The position numbers and the translations under genes are program-made. The notes under the pieces were generated by a model. That model ran no database searches. It was not told where the DNA came from and saw only the letters and a list, made by a program, of their open reading frames with translations. A DNA stretch of 64,000 nucleotides. It comes from an uncultured Pelagibacteraceae bacterium (lineage in GTDB: Bacteria; Pseudomonadota; Alphaproteobacteria; Pelagibacterales; Pelagibacteraceae). Within the stretch, counting starts at the first letter, position 1; every line of letters starts with the position of its first letter. Below are positions 33,670-45,754 of this stretch, one piece after another. Location: NCBI GenBank assembly GCA_902596375.1, contig CACJTU010000001.1, positions 62,001 through 126,000 on the forward strand, written 5' to 3'.

Positions 33670-34035
33670 ATGCCTGACCTAAACAAAATTATTGAAGACT
33701 TATCAAGTTTGACTGTTGCAGAGGCAGCTGAACTTTCAAAACAATTAGAAGAAAAATGGGGTGTAACTCCTATGGCAGCAGCAGCTCCAGCAGCAGCAGG
33801 TGGTGCGGCTCCAGCAGAAGATAAAGATGATTTTACAATCATGTTAGTTTCTGCAGGCGATAAAAAAATTAATGTTATCAAAGAAGTAAGAGCAGCTACT
33901 TCATTAGGTTTAAAAGAAGCTAAAGATCTTGTAGAGGGAGCACCAAAAGAAGTTAAATCTGGTGTAAACAAAAAAGATGCCGAAGAGATCAAAGCTAAGT
34001 TAGAAGCTGCTGGCGCTAAAGTAGAACTTAAATAA
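33670..34035 (+). CDS. rplL: 50S ribosomal protein L7/L12
   Basis: A 121-residue L7/L12. The N-terminal dimer domain (1-36) leads to an Ala/Pro-rich hinge (about 38-51) and the C-terminal factor-binding domain with [29 protein letters not shown]. It recruits EF-Tu and EF-G, both encoded in this window. A strong hairpin follows before rpoB. Confidence 0.98.
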   Translation: MPDLNKIIEDLSSLTVAEAAELSKQLEEKWGVTPMAAAAPAAAGGAAPAEDKDDFTIMLVSAGDKKINVIKEVRAATSLGLKEAKDLVEGAPKEVKSGVNKKDAEEIKAKLEAAGAKVELK

Positions 34036-34054
34036 ATTAAAGAGAAAGAATTCG

Positions 34055-34080
34055 AATACTGATTATTTTTAATCAGTATT
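34055..34080 (+). promoter_or_regulatory. Hairpin between rplL and rpoB (attenuator or processing site)
   Basis: AATACTGATTA and TAATCAGTATT form a perfect 11-bp stem with a TTTT loop, extendable by a G-U pair, ending 11 bases before the rpoB ATG. The tail (TATAAACA) is not a T-run, so full termination is unlikely. Position matches the known rplL-rpoB attenuator and RNase III region of E. coli. The dyad is also symmetric as DNA. Confidence 0.7.
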
Positions 34081-34091
34081 TATAAACATAG

Positions 34092-37000
34092 ATGCAATTA
34101 TCTTTTACTGAAAAGAAAAACATTAGAAAAAGTTTTGGTAAACTAAAAGAGAGTTTATCTATACCCAACTTAATTGAAGTACAAAAAAATTCATACAAAG
34201 AATTAACAGAATTTAATACTGAAGCAGCAGAACTTACCAAAGGTTTTGATAGAGTTTTTAAAAGTATTTTTCCTATTGAAGATTTAAATGACAAAGCAAC
34301 TTTAGAGTATGTTTCTTATAGATTAGAGAAACCAAAATTTGATGTTGAAGAATGTATAGCAAGAGGTCTTACATATTCATCAGCTCTAAAGTGTACTTTA
34401 AGATTAGTAGTTTACGAAATAGATCAAGAAAATAATACAAAAGATATTTTATCAGCTAAAGAGCAAGAAGTATATATGGGTGAAGTTCCTATGATGACTA
34501 ATAGTGGAACTTTTATAACTAACGGTGTTCAAAGAGTTGTGGTAAATCAAATGCATAGAAGTCCAGGTGTATTTTTTGATCATGATAAAGGAAAAACTCA
34601 TGCAAGTGGTAAACTTTTATTTAATTGTAGAGTAATACCTAATAGAGGTTCATGGTTAGACTTTGAATATGATGTTAAAGACTTTCTATATTTTAAAATT
34701 GACAGAAAAAAGAAAATTTTTTCATCTACTTTATTATTAGCTTTAGGTTATACAAAATCAGAAATTGTGGATGAGTTCTATGAAAGTGAACAGTATACTT
34801 TTGACCCAAAAACAGAAAAATGGAAAACCAAATTTAATCCTGAAAACTACAAAGCTAAAAATTTCTCAGAAGAAGTAATTGATGCAAAAACTGGTGAAGT
34901 GGTGATTAAATTAGGTGATAAGATTAATTTTTTAAGTGCTAAAAAATTAGCTAATGATGGTTTGAAAGACATACTAGTTTCTAGAGAGTCCTTGTTTGGT
35001 AAATTTTTACACAGGGATGTCAAAGTCAGCGAAGAAGAGGATGGTGTATTTAAAATTGGAACTGAATTAAATGATACAACTATTCAACAAATTTTAGATG
35101 CAAATATACATACACTTCAAATTTCTGTTACAAATTCAATAAACAAAGGACCTTATCTACTTACAACTATTTTAGCTGATAAAAATAATACGAAAGACGA
35201 AGCTATCACAGAAATTTATAAAATGTTAAGACCCGGAGAACCACCGACAGTAGAGATAGCTACTCAAATATTTAATAATCTTTTCTTTAGCTCAGACAGA
35301 TATGATTTGTCTGACGTTGGAAGAGTTAAAATGAACTCAAGATTAAATCAAGAATGCTCTGACAAAATCACTATATTAAGAAATGACGATATCATTGCAA
35401 TTATTCATAAAATGTTAGATTTACGTGATGGTAAAGATGATGTTGATGACATAGATCACCTAGGAAATAGAAGAGTTCGTTCTGTTGGAGAGTTAGTTGA
35501 GAACCAAGCTAGAATTGGTGTTTATAGAATGGAAAGAGCTATTAAAGAAAAAATGACAACTCTAGATATTGAATCAGCTATGCCACAAGATCTAATCAAT
35601 GCAAAACCATTAACAGTTTCATTGAAAGATTTCTTTGCAAGTTCGCAACTATCTCAGTTTATGGACCAAACAAATCCATTATCTGAAATTACTCATAAAA
35701 GAAGAGTTTCAGCTTTAGGTCCAGGTGGATTAACAAGAGAAAGAGCAGGCTTTGAAGTTAGAGACGTGCATCCAACCCATTATGGAAGAATTTGTCCAAT
35801 AGAAACACCAGAAGGTCCAAATATTGGTTTAATTAATAGTTTATCTACATATGCGAAAATTAATAAATATGGCTTTATAGAAAGTCCATACAAAAAAGTT
35901 AAAGACGGTGTTGTTCAAGATAAAGTCGAATATTTATCAGCAATGGAAGAAACAAAATTCACTATTGCTCAAGCAAATACAAAACTTGATAAAAATGGAA
36001 AAATTACTGAAGAACTAGTCTCATGTAGACAAAACCTAAACTTTCTTTTAGCAAAACCTGACTCTATTGATTACATTGACGTATCACCAAAACAATTAGT
36101 TTCAGTTGCAGCATCTTTAATTCCATTCTTAGAAAATGATGATGCAAACAGAGCCTTAATGGGATCAAACATGATGAGGCAAGCAGTTCCATTATTAAAA
36201 CCTGAGTCGCCGCTTGTTGGTACAGGAATTGAAAGCGATGTTGCTTTAGACTCTGGGGTAACTATTGTTGCTAAGCGTGATGGTATTGTTGATAAAATAG
36301 ATGGTAAAAGAATTGTTATAAAAGTGACAGAGGAAACAGACTTCAGTAAATCTGGTGTTGATATCTATAACCTTCAAAAATTTAAAAGATCAAACCAAAA
36401 TACTTGTATAAATCAAAGACCACTAGTTAGAGTTGGTGATAAAGTTAAATCTGGAGATATTATCGCAGATGGCCCTTCAACAAAATTAGGTGAACTTGCT
36501 TTAGGTAAGAACGTTACAGTAGCATTCATGCCGTGGCAAGGTTACAACTTTGAAGACTCAATCTTAATTTCAGAAAGATGTGTTACTGATGACGTATTCA
36601 CATCTGTTCACATTGTCGAATACGAAATAATGGCAAGAGATACAAAGCTTGGTGAAGAAGAAATTACAAGAGATATACCTAATGTAAATGAAGAGGCTTT
36701 AAAAAACCTTGATGAGTCAGGAATAGTTTATATTGGTGCGGAGGTAAATGCTGGAGATATTTTAGTTGGTAAAGTTACTCCAAAAGGAGACTCAGCATCT
36801 GGTCCTGAAGAAAAATTATTAAGATCAATTTTTGGTGAAAAAGCTATCGATGTAACGGATACATCTCTAAGAATGTCGAGAGGATCAAGTGGAACGGTAG
36901 TTGATGTAAGAGTATTCAATAGACATGGAATTGAGAAAGACGAAAGATCAATTACTATTGAAAGAGCTGAGATTGAGCAAGTTCAACAAGATAAAATTGT

Positions 37001-38180
37001 TGAAGAAGAAATATTAGAAAGAAGTATTAAACAAAGAGCTTCACAATTCTTGTCAGGATCATCTTTAACTAAAAAAGTAAAAGATTTATCTGAAGGAACG
37101 AAGTTAGATTTTGATACAATTAATAAAATATCTATTAATGATGTGTTCAAAATCACTGTAGGAAATGTAAATGACGAAGCAACATTAGCTCAGTTGAAAG
37201 ATCAATATAATAAAGCAAAACAAGACATAACAGAAAGATTTGAAGATAAAGTTTTAAAAATTAGAAGTGGTGATGATTTATTACCTAGCGTTATGAAAAT
37301 GGTAAAAGTATTCGTTGCTATAAAAAGAAGATTAAGACCTGGTGATAAAATGTCAGGAAGACATGGAAACAAAGGAGTTGTCAGTAAAATTGTACCTGTT
37401 GAAGATATGCCATATAGAGAAGATGGTAGACCAGTAGATATTGTATTAAATCCTCTGGGAGTTCCAAGCAGGATGAACGTTGGACAAATTTTAGAGACAC
37501 ACCTAGGTTGGGCATGTAAAGAATTTGGTGAACAAGTTAAAAATTTAGTTAACGAAAACAACAAAAAAATTGAAAGAACAGAAAAAATCGAAAAATTCTT
37601 AAAATCTGTTTATGGAGAAGAAATTTTCAACGAAAAAGTAGATAAATTAAGCAAGAGTGAATTTAAAGATCTTTGTGAAAATTTACAAAATGGTATCGCA
37701 ATTTCAACACCTGTTTTTGATGGTGCTAAAGAAAAAAATGTTACTGAGATGCTTGAACTAGCAAATCTACCAGGATCAGGACAAACTTATTTATGGGATG
37801 GAAGAACAGGAGAGAAATTTGATAGACCGGTTACCGTTGGAATAATCTATATGCTAAAACTTCATCACTTAGTTGAAGATAAAATTCATGCAAGATCTAC
37901 AGGACCTTACAGTTTAGTTACACAACAACCACTTGGTGGTAAAGCACAGTTAGGTGGTCAAAGATTTGGTGAAATGGAAGTATGGGCACTTGAGGCATAT
38001 GGTGCATCATATACATTACAAGAAATTTTAACTGTTAAATCTGATGACGTTGCAGGAAGAGTTAAAGTTTACGAGACTATAGTTAAAGGTGAAGAAAACT
38101 TTGAGTCTGGAATACCAGAGTCATTTAACGTTTTAGTTAAAGAGATTAAATCATTAGCATTAAATGTGGAGCTTAATTAA
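34092..38180 (+). CDS. rpoB: DNA-directed RNA polymerase subunit beta
   Basis: A 1362-residue beta subunit, close to E. coli (1342). The rifampicin region is conserved ([31 protein letters not shown]), as are [22 protein letters not shown] and the C-terminal [25 protein letters not shown] clamp motif. It forms the catalytic centre with beta-prime. No inteins or large insertions were seen. The start follows the rplL-rpoB hairpin; the end shares one base with rpoC. Confidence 0.99.
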   Translation: MQLSFTEKKNIRKSFGKLKESLSIPNLIEVQKNSYKELTEFNTEAAELTKGFDRVFKSIFPIEDLNDKATLEYVSYRLEKPKFDVEECIARGLTYSSALKCTLRLVVYEIDQENNTKDILSAKEQEVYMGEVPMMTNSGTFITNGVQRVVVNQMHRSPGVFFDHDKGKTHASGKLLFNCRVIPNRGSWLDFEYDVKDFLYFKIDRKKKIFSSTLLLALGYTKSEIVDEFYESEQYTFDPKTEKWKTKFNPENYKAKNFSEEVIDAKTGEVVIKLGDKINFLSAKKLANDGLKDILVSRESLFGKFLHRDVKVSEEEDGVFKIGTELNDTTIQQILDANIHTLQISVTNSINKGPYLLTTILADKNNTKDEAITEIYKMLRPGEPPTVEIATQIFNNLFFSSDRYDLSDVGRVKMNSRLNQECSDKITILRNDDIIAIIHKMLDLRDGKDDVDDIDHLGNRRVRSVGELVENQARIGVYRMERAIKEKMTTLDIESAMPQDLINAKPLTVSLKDFFASSQLSQFMDQTNPLSEITHKRRVSALGPGGLTRERAGFEVRDVHPTHYGRICPIETPEGPNIGLINSLSTYAKINKYGFIESPYKKVKDGVVQDKVEYLSAMEETKFTIAQANTKLDKNGKITEELVSCRQNLNFLLAKPDSIDYIDVSPKQLVSVAASLIPFLENDDANRALMGSNMMRQAVPLLKPESPLVGTGIESDVALDSGVTIVAKRDGIVDKIDGKRIVIKVTEETDFSKSGVDIYNLQKFKRSNQNTCINQRPLVRVGDKVKSGDIIADGPSTKLGELALGKNVTVAFMPWQGYNFEDSILISERCVTDDVFTSVHIVEYEIMARDTKLGEEEITRDIPNVNEEALKNLDESGIVYIGAEVNAGDILVGKVTPKGDSASGPEEKLLRSIFGEKAIDVTDTSLRMSRGSSGTVVDVRVFNRHGIEKDERSITIERAEIEQVQQDKIVEEEILERSIKQRASQFLSGSSLTKKVKDLSEGTKLDFDTINKISINDVFKITVGNVNDEATLAQLKDQYNKAKQDITERFEDKVLKIRSGDDLLPSVMKMVKVFVAIKRRLRPGDKMSGRHGNKGVVSKIVPVEDMPYREDGRPVDIVLNPLGVPSRMNVGQILETHLGWACKEFGEQVKNLVNENNKKIERTEKIEKFLKSVYGEEIFNEKVDKLSKSEFKDLCENLQNGIAISTPVFDGAKEKNVTEMLELANLPGSGQTYLWDGRTGEKFDRPVTVGIIYMLKLHHLVEDKIHARSTGPYSLVTQQPLGGKAQLGGQRFGEMEVWALEAYGASYTLQEILTVKSDDVAGRVKVYETIVKGEENFESGIPESFNVLVKEIKSLALNVELN

Positions 38181-41100
38181 TGAAAAAAGAATTAACAGAT
38201 CTATTTAAGGGTAGCGAAATTTCAGAAGCTCAAAATTTTAATAGTATTAAAATTTCACTTGCTAGCCCAGAGAAAATTAAATCTTGGACATTTGGTGAAA
38301 TTAAAAAGCCTGAAACAATTAATTATAGAACGTTTAGACCTGAAAAAGATGGTTTATTCTGCGCAAGGATTTTTGGACCAATAAAAGATTATGAGTGTTT
38401 ATGCGGTAAGTATAAACGAATGAAATTTAGAGGAATTATCTGTGAGAAATGTGGTGTTGAGGTAACAAAATCAAATGTAAGAAGAGAAAGAATGGGCCAC
38501 ATTAATCTTGCTACACCAGTAGCACATATTTGGTTCTTAAAGTCTCTTCCAAGCAGAATTGCTTTGGCAGTAGACATGAAATTAAAAGAAATAGAGAGAG
38601 TTCTTTATTTTGAAAACTTTATAGTAATAGAACCTGGTTTAACTGGTTTACAAAAAAATCAACTCTTAAATGAGGAAGAATTAGCAAAATACCAGGATGA
38701 GTTTGGTGAAGAAAGTTTTACAGCGGGAATAGGAGCAGAAGCTGTTCTTGAGATGCTGAAAAATTTGGATTTAGAATTAGAAAGAAAAAATCTTGTTAGC
38801 TTTATTAAAGAAACCAAATCAAAAGTTAACGAAGAAAGAGCAATTAAAAGATTAAAATTAATAGAGTCATTTATTGAAACAGGTCAGAAACCTGAATGGA
38901 TGATTATGACTGTTGTACCAGTTATACCACCAGAATTAAGACCATTAGTTCCTCTTGACGGTGGGAGATTTGCTACTTCAGATCTTAACGATTTATACAG
39001 AAGAGTAATTAACAGAAATAATAGATTAAAAAGATTAATGGATCTTAAAGCTCCAGATATCATTGTAAGAAATGAAAAAAGAATGCTTCAGGAGTCTGTA
39101 GATGCACTATTTGATAACGGTAGAAGAGGCAGGGTAATAACAGGAACTGGTAAGCGACCACTTAAATCTCTTGCTGAAATGTTAAAAGGAAAACAAGGAA
39201 GATTTAGACAAAATTTATTAGGTAAACGAGTTGATTATTCTGGAAGATCAGTAATCGTTGTCGGTCCAGATTTAAAATTACATGAGTGTGGTTTACCGAA
39301 AAAAATGGCTCTTGAGTTATTTAAACCATTTTTATATGCAAGATTAAATAAATTAGGCTTAGCTTCAACAATTAAACAAGCTAAAAAATTAGTTGAAAAA
39401 GAAACAAATGCAGTTTGGGACGCTTTAGAATTAATAGTTAGAGAGCATCCGGTACTTTTAAATAGAGCACCAACACTTCATAGGCTAGGAGTTCAAGCTT
39501 TTGAGCCAAAATTAATTGAAGGAGATGCAATTGAATTACATCCTTTAACTTGTGCTGCATTTAATGCTGACTTCGATGGTGACCAAATGGCAGTGCACGT
39601 GCCGTTAAGTTTAGAAGCACAATTAGAGGCAAGAATTTTAATGTTATCTACTAATAATATTCTTTCTCCATCAAACGGTAAACCAATTATTGTTCCGAGT
39701 CAGGATATGATTTTAGGAATTTACTATCTTTCACAAGAACCTATATCTGACAAACCAGCTGGATACTTTACAAATTCAGATCAAATTGAATTTGCATTAT
39801 CATCTGGTCAAATAAATGTACATAGTACTATCATTTCAAGATACGAGACTGTAGATGAGCAAGGTAATAAGAAAATAGAAAAATACACTTCTACAGCTGG
39901 AAGATTTTTATTAGCAAATTTATTACCTAAAAATAGCAATATTAAGTTCTCTTTGGTAGATAGATTATTACCTAAGAAAGTAGTTTCAGAAATAATTGAT
40001 ATTGTATTTAGATTTTGTGGTCAAAAGACAACTGTAATTTTCTGTGACAAGCTTAAAGACTTAGGATTTAAACACGCATTTAAAGCAGGAATTTCGTTTG
40101 GAAAAGACGATCTTGTAATCCCTGAAAATAAAACTCAATTAATTGATGATACTAAGAAATTAATTGCAGATTATGAAACTCAATATGCCGAAGGTTTAAT
40201 TACAAGAGGTGAAAAATACAACAAAGTTGTTGATGCTTGGTCTAAATGTACAGATAAAGTTGCCGGAGAAATGATGAAAGGAATTTCAGCTACAGAAAAA
40301 ACTGATGAAGGATTGAAAATAAATTCTGTATTTATGATGGCTGACAGTGGAGCTAGAGGATCTGCCGCTCAAATGAAACAATTAGCCGGTATGAGAGGAT
40401 TGATTGCTAAACCATCAGGAGAAATTATCGAAAGTCCAATTATTTCAAACTTTAAAGAGGGATTAACTGCTTTAGAATACTTTAATTCAACTCACGGAGC
40501 TAGAAAAGGGTTAGCAGATACTGCACTTAAAACAGCTAGTTCTGGATATTTAACAAGAAGACTATGTGATGTTGCGCAAGACTTAACAATAACTAAAGTT
40601 AATTGCGATGATCCTGGTTTTATTGAGCTTTCTGAAATTTTAGAGGGTGGTAATGTGGTTGTTAGTTTATCTGAAAGAGCATTAGGAAGAGTAACAGCTG
40701 CTGATATTAAAAATCCTTTATCAGGTGAAGTAATTATTAAAAAATCTGAAATGATTGATGAGGCTGGCTGTGATAAAATTGATGCTGCAGGAGTTAAATC
40801 AATTAAAGTTTATTCAGTAATGACATGTAGTTCAAAAGAGGGTGTTTGTGCTACTTGCTACGGACGAGATTTATCAAGAGGTAAGATGGTTCATGTTGGT
40901 GAAGCTATTGGAATGATATCTGCTCAATCAATTGGAGAACCAGGAACACAGCTGACAATGAGAACATTTCACGTTGGAGGAACAGCTTCAGTTAAACAAG
41001 ATTCTCAAATAATTAGTAAAAGTGAAGGGACTTTAAAAATAATCAACTCAAATATTTTAGAGGACTCTAAAAAGAATTTAATTGTTATGGGAAGAAACAC

Positions 41101-42352
41101 ACAACTTTCTATAGAGGATGACAAAGGAGTTCAGATAGCAGTTTATAAAGTTGCTTATGGTTCAAGATTATTTTTCAACAACGGTGACAAAGTCAAAGCA
41201 AATACTAAAATATGTGAATGGGATCCTTACACAACACCAGTTATAGCGGAGAAAAGTGGTATAGCTAGTTATGTAGATCTAATTGATGGTGTTTCAATTC
41301 AAGAAACTACTGATGATGCAACAGGAATTTCATCTAAATCAGTAATTGATTGGAGAGGTCAATCAAAAAGTACTGATTTAAAACCTAGAATTACTCTGAG
41401 AGATGAAAAAGGGAATGTAATTAAAAAAGCTGATGATAATGAAGCTAGATATTATTTAGTGCCGGATTCGATTTTATCAATTAAAGATGGTCAAAAAGTT
41501 TATGCAGGTGACGTAATTGCAAGATTACCTAAGGAAACTACAAAAACAAAAGATATTACCGGAGGTCTCCCAAGAGTTGCTGAGTTATTTGAAGCTAGAA
41601 AAGCTAAGGACAGTGCAATCATTGCTGAAAATGATGGTAGTGTTGTTTTTGGTAAAGAGGTAAGAGGCAAACAAAGGGTATCTATTATTCCTGAAGATGG
41701 ATCAGAACCTTCAAATTATTTAATTCCAAAAGGTAAACATATCAATTTCAACCCTGGTGAAAAAATTCAAAAAGGAGAATATCTTTTAGATGGTCAACCA
41801 TTGCCACATGATATTTTAAGAATTTTAGGTATTAAAGAATTAACGGAATACTTTGTTAACCAAGTTCAAGAAGTTTATAGATTACAAGGTGTAATCATAA
41901 ATGATAAGCATATTGAAACTATTTTAAGACAAATGCTTAAAAAAGTTGAAGTAAAAATGTCAGGTGACTCAAGTTATTTACCTGGTGAAGTGATTGATAG
42001 AATTAAGTTTGATAATACAAATGAAAAATTAGTTGCTGAAGGCAAAACCCCTGCTGTCGGTGAGAGAGTCTTGATGGGTATCACTAAAGCCTCACTTCAA
42101 ACTGAATCGTTTATTTCGGCTGCTTCGTTCCAAGAAACAACAAGAGTATTAACCGATGCTGCAATTAAAGGAAAAGTTGACCCATTAAATGGGCTAAAAG
42201 AGAACGTAATTGTTGGAAGATTAGTTCCCGCAGGTACTGGTAATATTAAAAATAGATGGAACAATAAAGCTCTAGAAGATGATAATAATTTCTTAGCTGA
42301 GCAGGATAAAATAGAAGCATCAGAACCTGAAGAAACACAGACAAATCAGTAA
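38180..42352 (+). CDS. rpoC: DNA-directed RNA polymerase subunit beta-prime
   Basis: A 1390-residue beta-prime subunit. Zinc ribbon CLCGKYK...CEKCGVEV lies near residue 73-93; the catalytic magnesium loop NADFDGDQ is at 462-469; the bridge-helix/trigger-loop part ([17 protein letters not shown] and [16 protein letters not shown]) and the second zinc cluster (C-x-...[12 protein letters not shown]) follow. The last 20 residues are acidic. TAATG overlap with rpoB ensures equal synthesis. A structured spacer follows. Confidence 0.99.
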   Translation: MKKELTDLFKGSEISEAQNFNSIKISLASPEKIKSWTFGEIKKPETINYRTFRPEKDGLFCARIFGPIKDYECLCGKYKRMKFRGIICEKCGVEVTKSNVRRERMGHINLATPVAHIWFLKSLPSRIALAVDMKLKEIERVLYFENFIVIEPGLTGLQKNQLLNEEELAKYQDEFGEESFTAGIGAEAVLEMLKNLDLELERKNLVSFIKETKSKVNEERAIKRLKLIESFIETGQKPEWMIMTVVPVIPPELRPLVPLDGGRFATSDLNDLYRRVINRNNRLKRLMDLKAPDIIVRNEKRMLQESVDALFDNGRRGRVITGTGKRPLKSLAEMLKGKQGRFRQNLLGKRVDYSGRSVIVVGPDLKLHECGLPKKMALELFKPFLYARLNKLGLASTIKQAKKLVEKETNAVWDALELIVREHPVLLNRAPTLHRLGVQAFEPKLIEGDAIELHPLTCAAFNADFDGDQMAVHVPLSLEAQLEARILMLSTNNILSPSNGKPIIVPSQDMILGIYYLSQEPISDKPAGYFTNSDQIEFALSSGQINVHSTIISRYETVDEQGNKKIEKYTSTAGRFLLANLLPKNSNIKFSLVDRLLPKKVVSEIIDIVFRFCGQKTTVIFCDKLKDLGFKHAFKAGISFGKDDLVIPENKTQLIDDTKKLIADYETQYAEGLITRGEKYNKVVDAWSKCTDKVAGEMMKGISATEKTDEGLKINSVFMMADSGARGSAAQMKQLAGMRGLIAKPSGEIIESPIISNFKEGLTALEYFNSTHGARKGLADTALKTASSGYLTRRLCDVAQDLTITKVNCDDPGFIELSEILEGGNVVVSLSERALGRVTAADIKNPLSGEVIIKKSEMIDEAGCDKIDAAGVKSIKVYSVMTCSSKEGVCATCYGRDLSRGKMVHVGEAIGMISAQSIGEPGTQLTMRTFHVGGTASVKQDSQIISKSEGTLKIINSNILEDSKKNLIVMGRNTQLSIEDDKGVQIAVYKVAYGSRLFFNNGDKVKANTKICEWDPYTTPVIAEKSGIASYVDLIDGVSIQETTDDATGISSKSVIDWRGQSKSTDLKPRITLRDEKGNVIKKADDNEARYYLVPDSILSIKDGQKVYAGDVIARLPKETTKTKDITGGLPRVAELFEARKAKDSAIIAENDGSVVFGKEVRGKQRVSIIPEDGSEPSNYLIPKGKHINFNPGEKIQKGEYLLDGQPLPHDILRILGIKELTEYFVNQVQEVYRLQGVIINDKHIETILRQMLKKVEVKMSGDSSYLPGEVIDRIKFDNTNEKLVAEGKTPAVGERVLMGITKASLQTESFISAASFQETTRVLTDAAIKGKVDPLNGLKENVIVGRLVPAGTGNIKNRWNNKALEDDNNFLAEQDKIEASEPEETQTNQ

Positions 42353-42361
42353 AAAAATCGC

Positions 42362-42380
42362 CTAAAAATTGCAGTTTTAG
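42362..42380 (+). terminator. Weak terminator-like hairpin after rpoC
   Basis: CTAAAA pairs with TTTTAG (6 bp) around a 7-base loop, followed by TTTG. It lies 10 bases after the rpoC stop and immediately before the -35 box of the next promoter. The AT-rich stem makes it a partial terminator at best. Confidence 0.35.
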
Positions 42381-42381
42381 T

Positions 42382-42409
42382 TTGACAAAGGGCTATTAAT
42401 AAGTAATTT
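42382..42409 (+). promoter_or_regulatory. Promoter of the rpsL (str/S10/spc) cluster
   Basis: Consensus TTGACA (42382-42387), 16-base spacer, TAATTT (42404-42409), then GC-rich GGCG. The -10 is weak but spacing and discriminator match the rpsD and rpsM promoters. The start would be about 42416, giving a leader of about 100 bases. Confidence 0.5.
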
Positions 42410-42432
42410 GGCGATATTTTTGGTTGGAATGT

Positions 42433-42484
42433 AGTGCTTCTAACAGTACTAAACGCTGCCACAAAATAACCTGTCAGTTATTTT
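42433..42484 (+). promoter_or_regulatory. Two hairpins in the rpsL leader
   Basis: Hairpin 1: AGTGCT/AGTACT with a 6-base loop (42433-42450). Hairpin 2: AAAATAAC/GTTATTTT, 8 bp, loop CTGTCA (42463-42484). They lie in the only long spacer of the r-protein cluster and may bind S7 or another r-protein. No T-run follows, so they are not plain terminators. Confidence 0.5.
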
Positions 42485-42517
42485 CATCTAAAAATAAATT
42501 AATTAATTTAAAAAATT

Positions 42518-42889
42518 ATGCCAACTATTAATCAGTTGTTAAGAAAAAAAAGAGCGAAACCAGCAGCAAGGAACAAAGTTCCTGCTCTTCAAAAACAACC
42601 TTTAAAGAGAGGTGTTTGTGTAAAAGTTTATACAACAACTCCTAAGAAACCGAACTCTGCATTAAGAAAAGTTGCTAGAGTGAGATTATCAAATGGATTT
42701 GAGGTTACAGCTTATATTCCTGGTGAAGGTCATAACCTTCAAGAACACTCGGTAGTTCTGATTAGAGGCGGCAGGGTAAAAGATTTACCAGGTGTTCGTT
42801 ATCATATTCTTAGAGGTAATCTAGATACTCAGGGTGTTGCAAATAGAAAAAAAAGAAGATCGTTATACGGAACAAAAAAAGGTAAATAA
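42518..42889 (+). CDS. rpsL: 30S ribosomal protein S12
   Basis: A 123-residue S12 at the decoding centre. The loops KPNSALRK (44-51) and the [14 protein letters not shown] segment near 86-98 are intact. Lysines of the first loop are wild type, the streptomycin-sensitive form; the aspartate after K in KDLPGV is the residue that is methylthiolated in many bacteria. Its mRNA has the longest leader in the cluster. Confidence 0.98.
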   Translation: MPTINQLLRKKRAKPAARNKVPALQKQPLKRGVCVKVYTTTPKKPNSALRKVARVRLSNGFEVTAYIPGEGHNLQEHSVVLIRGGRVKDLPGVRYHILRGNLDTQGVANRKKRRSLYGTKKGK

Positions 42890-43359
42890 TGTCTAGAAAA
42901 AAAACTCAACCGAAAAAAAATGTAGTTCCAGATCCAAAATTCAAATCAACTATTATTCCTAAATTAATCAACAACATAATGTATGACGGCAAAAGAGGTA
43001 TTGCTGCCAAAATAGTTTATGACGCTATCGATAAAATTAAAACAAAAACTAAAGATGAACCAATTAATATTTTCAATGAAGCAATTAACAACATCAAACC
43101 AACTGTAGAAGTTAGATCTAGAAGAGTTGGTGGTGCAACTTACCAAGTTCCTGTTGAGGTAAAAAGTAAAAGAGCACAAGCTTTAGCTATTAGATGGCTA
43201 GTTGAGTCAGCAAGAAAAAGAAAAGATAAACACATGGCAGATAAAATTTTTAATGAGCTTTATGATGCTTATGAAAAAAAAGGTGCTGCCGTTAAAAAAA
43301 GAGAGGATGTACACAAAATGGCAGAGTCAAATAAGGCCTTTGCTCATTTTAGGTGGTAA
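42889..43359 (+). CDS. rpsG: 30S ribosomal protein S7
   Basis: A 156-residue S7, an assembly starter of the 30S head near the E site. Family segments NNIMYDGKRGIAAKIVYDAID, EVRSRRVGGATYQVPVEV and the C-terminal HKMAESNKAFAHFRW are clear. It overlaps rpsL by one base, so the S7-binding intercistronic site of E. coli is absent; the leader before rpsL is the only likely replacement. Confidence 0.98.
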   Translation: MSRKKTQPKKNVVPDPKFKSTIIPKLINNIMYDGKRGIAAKIVYDAIDKIKTKTKDEPINIFNEAINNIKPTVEVRSRRVGGATYQVPVEVKSKRAQALAIRWLVESARKRKDKHMADKIFNELYDAYEKKGAAVKKREDVHKMAESNKAFAHFRW

Positions 43360-43365
43360 TAAGAT

Positions 43366-45444
43366 ATGGCTAGAACTCATTCATTAGATAAATACAGAAA
43401 CATTGGGATCATGGCCCATATTGATGCTGGTAAAACAACTACTACAGAAAGAATTTTATATTACACAGGTAAAAGTCATAAAATAGGTGAGGTACACGAT
43501 GGTGCAGCAACCATGGATTGGATGGAGCAAGAACAAGAAAGAGGTATTACAATTACTTCTGCAGCAACCACATGTTTTTGGAATGATCATAGAGTAAACA
43601 TTATTGATACCCCAGGTCACGTAGACTTTACTATTGAAGTAGAAAGATCTTTGAAAGTTTTAGATGGTGCCGTAGCTGTATTTGATGGGGTAGCAGGTGT
43701 AGAACCACAATCTGAAACAGTATGGAGACAAGCAGACAAATATAAAGTTCCAAGAATTTGTTTTGTAAATAAACTAGATAGAACAGGTGCTGATTTTTTT
43801 AGATGTGTTGACATGATTAAAGATAGATTAGGCGCAAAGCCATTAGTACTTCAAGTTCCTATTGGAATTGAGGCTTCTTTAACTGGAGTTGTTGATTTAG
43901 TCAAAATGAAAGCTCAAGTTTGGAAAAATGAGGCATTAGGTGCTGAATGGGAATACAAAGATATTCCCGATGATCTTAAAGAAATTACTGAAAAATATAG
44001 AACAGAATTAATCGAAACTGCAGTAGAGCAAGATGAAAAATTAATGGAGTCTTATTTAAATGGTGAGGAAATTAAAGAGGAAGATTTAGTTAAGTGTATA
44101 AGAAAAGGAACATTGAATTTTAGTTTTGTTCCAGTTTTAACTGGTTCTGCCTTTAAAAATAAAGGTGTTCAGCCTTTACTAGATGCAGTTGTGAACTACT
44201 TGCCAAGTCCAGTTGATATTGGTTCAATTAAAGGAACAAAAGTTGGATCAGAAGATGAAATAGAAATGAAATTTGATGACGGTTCTTCTTTTTCCGGTTT
44301 AGCATTTAAAGTTGCAAACGATCCTTTTGTAGGTTCTTTAACATTCGTTAGGATTTATTCTGGCACGATTAAGTCTGGAACTGCTGTATACAACTCTTCA
44401 TCTGATAAGGAAGAAAGAGTTGGTCGTATGCTTTTAATGCATGCTAATTCAAGAGAAGATATTAAAGAGGCTAATGCAGGTGATATTGTTTCACTAGCAG
44501 GATTAAAAAATACTATGACCGGTCACACTTTATGTGACAAAGAAAATCCAGTTTTATTAGAGCCAATGGAATTTCCAGAGCCAGTAATTGAAATTGCCGT
44601 AGAGCCAAAAACAAAAGGTGACCAAGAAAAAATGGGAGAAGCATTAGCAAGATTAGCTAAAGAGGATCCATCATTTAGAGTTTCTTCAGATGAAGAATCA
44701 GGTCAAACAATCATTAAAGGCATGGGTGAACTTCACTTAGATATTATTGTTGATCGAATGAAAAGGGAATTTAAAGTTGAAGCAAACGTAGGAGCCCCAC
44801 AAGTTGCTTACAGAGAAACTATAGAAAAATCTGCTGAGTATGAATACATACATAAAAAACAAAGTGGTGGTGCTGGTCAGTTTGCTAAGGTTAAATTATT
44901 TGTTGAACCTCAAGAACCAGGAAAAGGAAGAGAAGTTGAAAGTGCTATTAAAGGCGGAGCTATTCCAAAAGAATTCATTCCTGGTGTTGAAAAAGGTATT
45001 GAAACTGTCTCTGATAGTGGAATTTTGGCAGGTTTCCCAATGATTGATTACAAAGTAACTATTGTTGATGGTTTACATCACGATGTTGACTCAAGCGTTT
45101 TAGCTTTTGAACTTGCAAGTAGGGCATGTTTTAAAGAAGCTTGTACTCAAGGAGGATTAAAACTTCTAGAGCCGATTATGAGAGTAGAAGTTGTTACTCC
45201 TGAGGATTATATGGGAGATGTTATTGGTGATTTAAACAGTAGAAGAGGACAAATTAGTACTCAAGAACAAAGAGGAAATGCAACTGTAATTACAGCTATG
45301 GTTCCTCTAGCCAATATGTTTGGTTACATTAATAATCTTAGATCAATGTCACAAGGAAGAGCACAATATTCTATGTTCTTTGACCATTATTCTAAAGTTC
45401 CTCAAAATGTTCAAGACGAAGTAACTAAAAAGGTAGCTGGATAA
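43366..45444 (+). CDS. fusA: Elongation factor G
   Basis: A 692-residue EF-G for ribosome translocation. GTPase motifs [30 protein letters not shown] and NKLDRTGA are followed by domains II-V, with [12 protein letters not shown] in domain IV. It starts six bases after rpsG and ends on the rpsJ start. In many bacteria tuf follows fusA; here rpsJ does. Confidence 0.99.
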   Translation: MARTHSLDKYRNIGIMAHIDAGKTTTTERILYYTGKSHKIGEVHDGAATMDWMEQEQERGITITSAATTCFWNDHRVNIIDTPGHVDFTIEVERSLKVLDGAVAVFDGVAGVEPQSETVWRQADKYKVPRICFVNKLDRTGADFFRCVDMIKDRLGAKPLVLQVPIGIEASLTGVVDLVKMKAQVWKNEALGAEWEYKDIPDDLKEITEKYRTELIETAVEQDEKLMESYLNGEEIKEEDLVKCIRKGTLNFSFVPVLTGSAFKNKGVQPLLDAVVNYLPSPVDIGSIKGTKVGSEDEIEMKFDDGSSFSGLAFKVANDPFVGSLTFVRIYSGTIKSGTAVYNSSSDKEERVGRMLLMHANSREDIKEANAGDIVSLAGLKNTMTGHTLCDKENPVLLEPMEFPEPVIEIAVEPKTKGDQEKMGEALARLAKEDPSFRVSSDEESGQTIIKGMGELHLDIIVDRMKREFKVEANVGAPQVAYRETIEKSAEYEYIHKKQSGGAGQFAKVKLFVEPQEPGKGREVESAIKGGAIPKEFIPGVEKGIETVSDSGILAGFPMIDYKVTIVDGLHHDVDSSVLAFELASRACFKEACTQGGLKLLEPIMRVEVVTPEDYMGDVIGDLNSRRGQISTQEQRGNATVITAMVPLANMFGYINNLRSMSQGRAQYSMFFDHYSKVPQNVQDEVTKKVAG

Positions 45445-45752
45445 TGGAAAAGCAAAACATAAGGATAAAACTAAGAGCGTACGATAATAAGGTTCTAGAT
45501 GCTTCTACAGAAGAAATTGTAAATACAGTTAAAAGAACTGGAGCTACAATAAAAGGCCCTATTCCATTACCTACAAGAATTGAAAGATACACTGTGTTGA
45601 GATCACCTCATATAGATAAGAAAAGTAGAGAACAGTTTGAATCAAGAACACACAAAAGATTAATAGATATCATTGAACCAACACCACAAACTGTAGAAGC
45701 ATTGATGAAACTTGATTTAGCTTCTGGTGTAGATGTGGAGATAAAAATTTAA
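45444..45752 (+). CDS. rpsJ: 30S ribosomal protein S10
   Basis: A 102-residue S10 (NusE), with the long loop [27 protein letters not shown]. It is both a 30S head protein and the NusG-binding antitermination factor. First gene of the S10 cluster but joined to fusA by a one-base overlap, so there is no S10 leader for L4 control as in E. coli. Confidence 0.97.
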   Translation: MEKQNIRIKLRAYDNKVLDASTEEIVNTVKRTGATIKGPIPLPTRIERYTVLRSPHIDKKSREQFESRTHKRLIDIIEPTPQTVEALMKLDLASGVDVEIKI

Positions 45753-45754
45753 TT

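Noticed and set aside
33588..33992. 134-codon open frame on the minus strand over rplJ/rplL
   Set aside because: Ala/Ser-rich shadow of the rplL hinge region; both underlying genes are certain.
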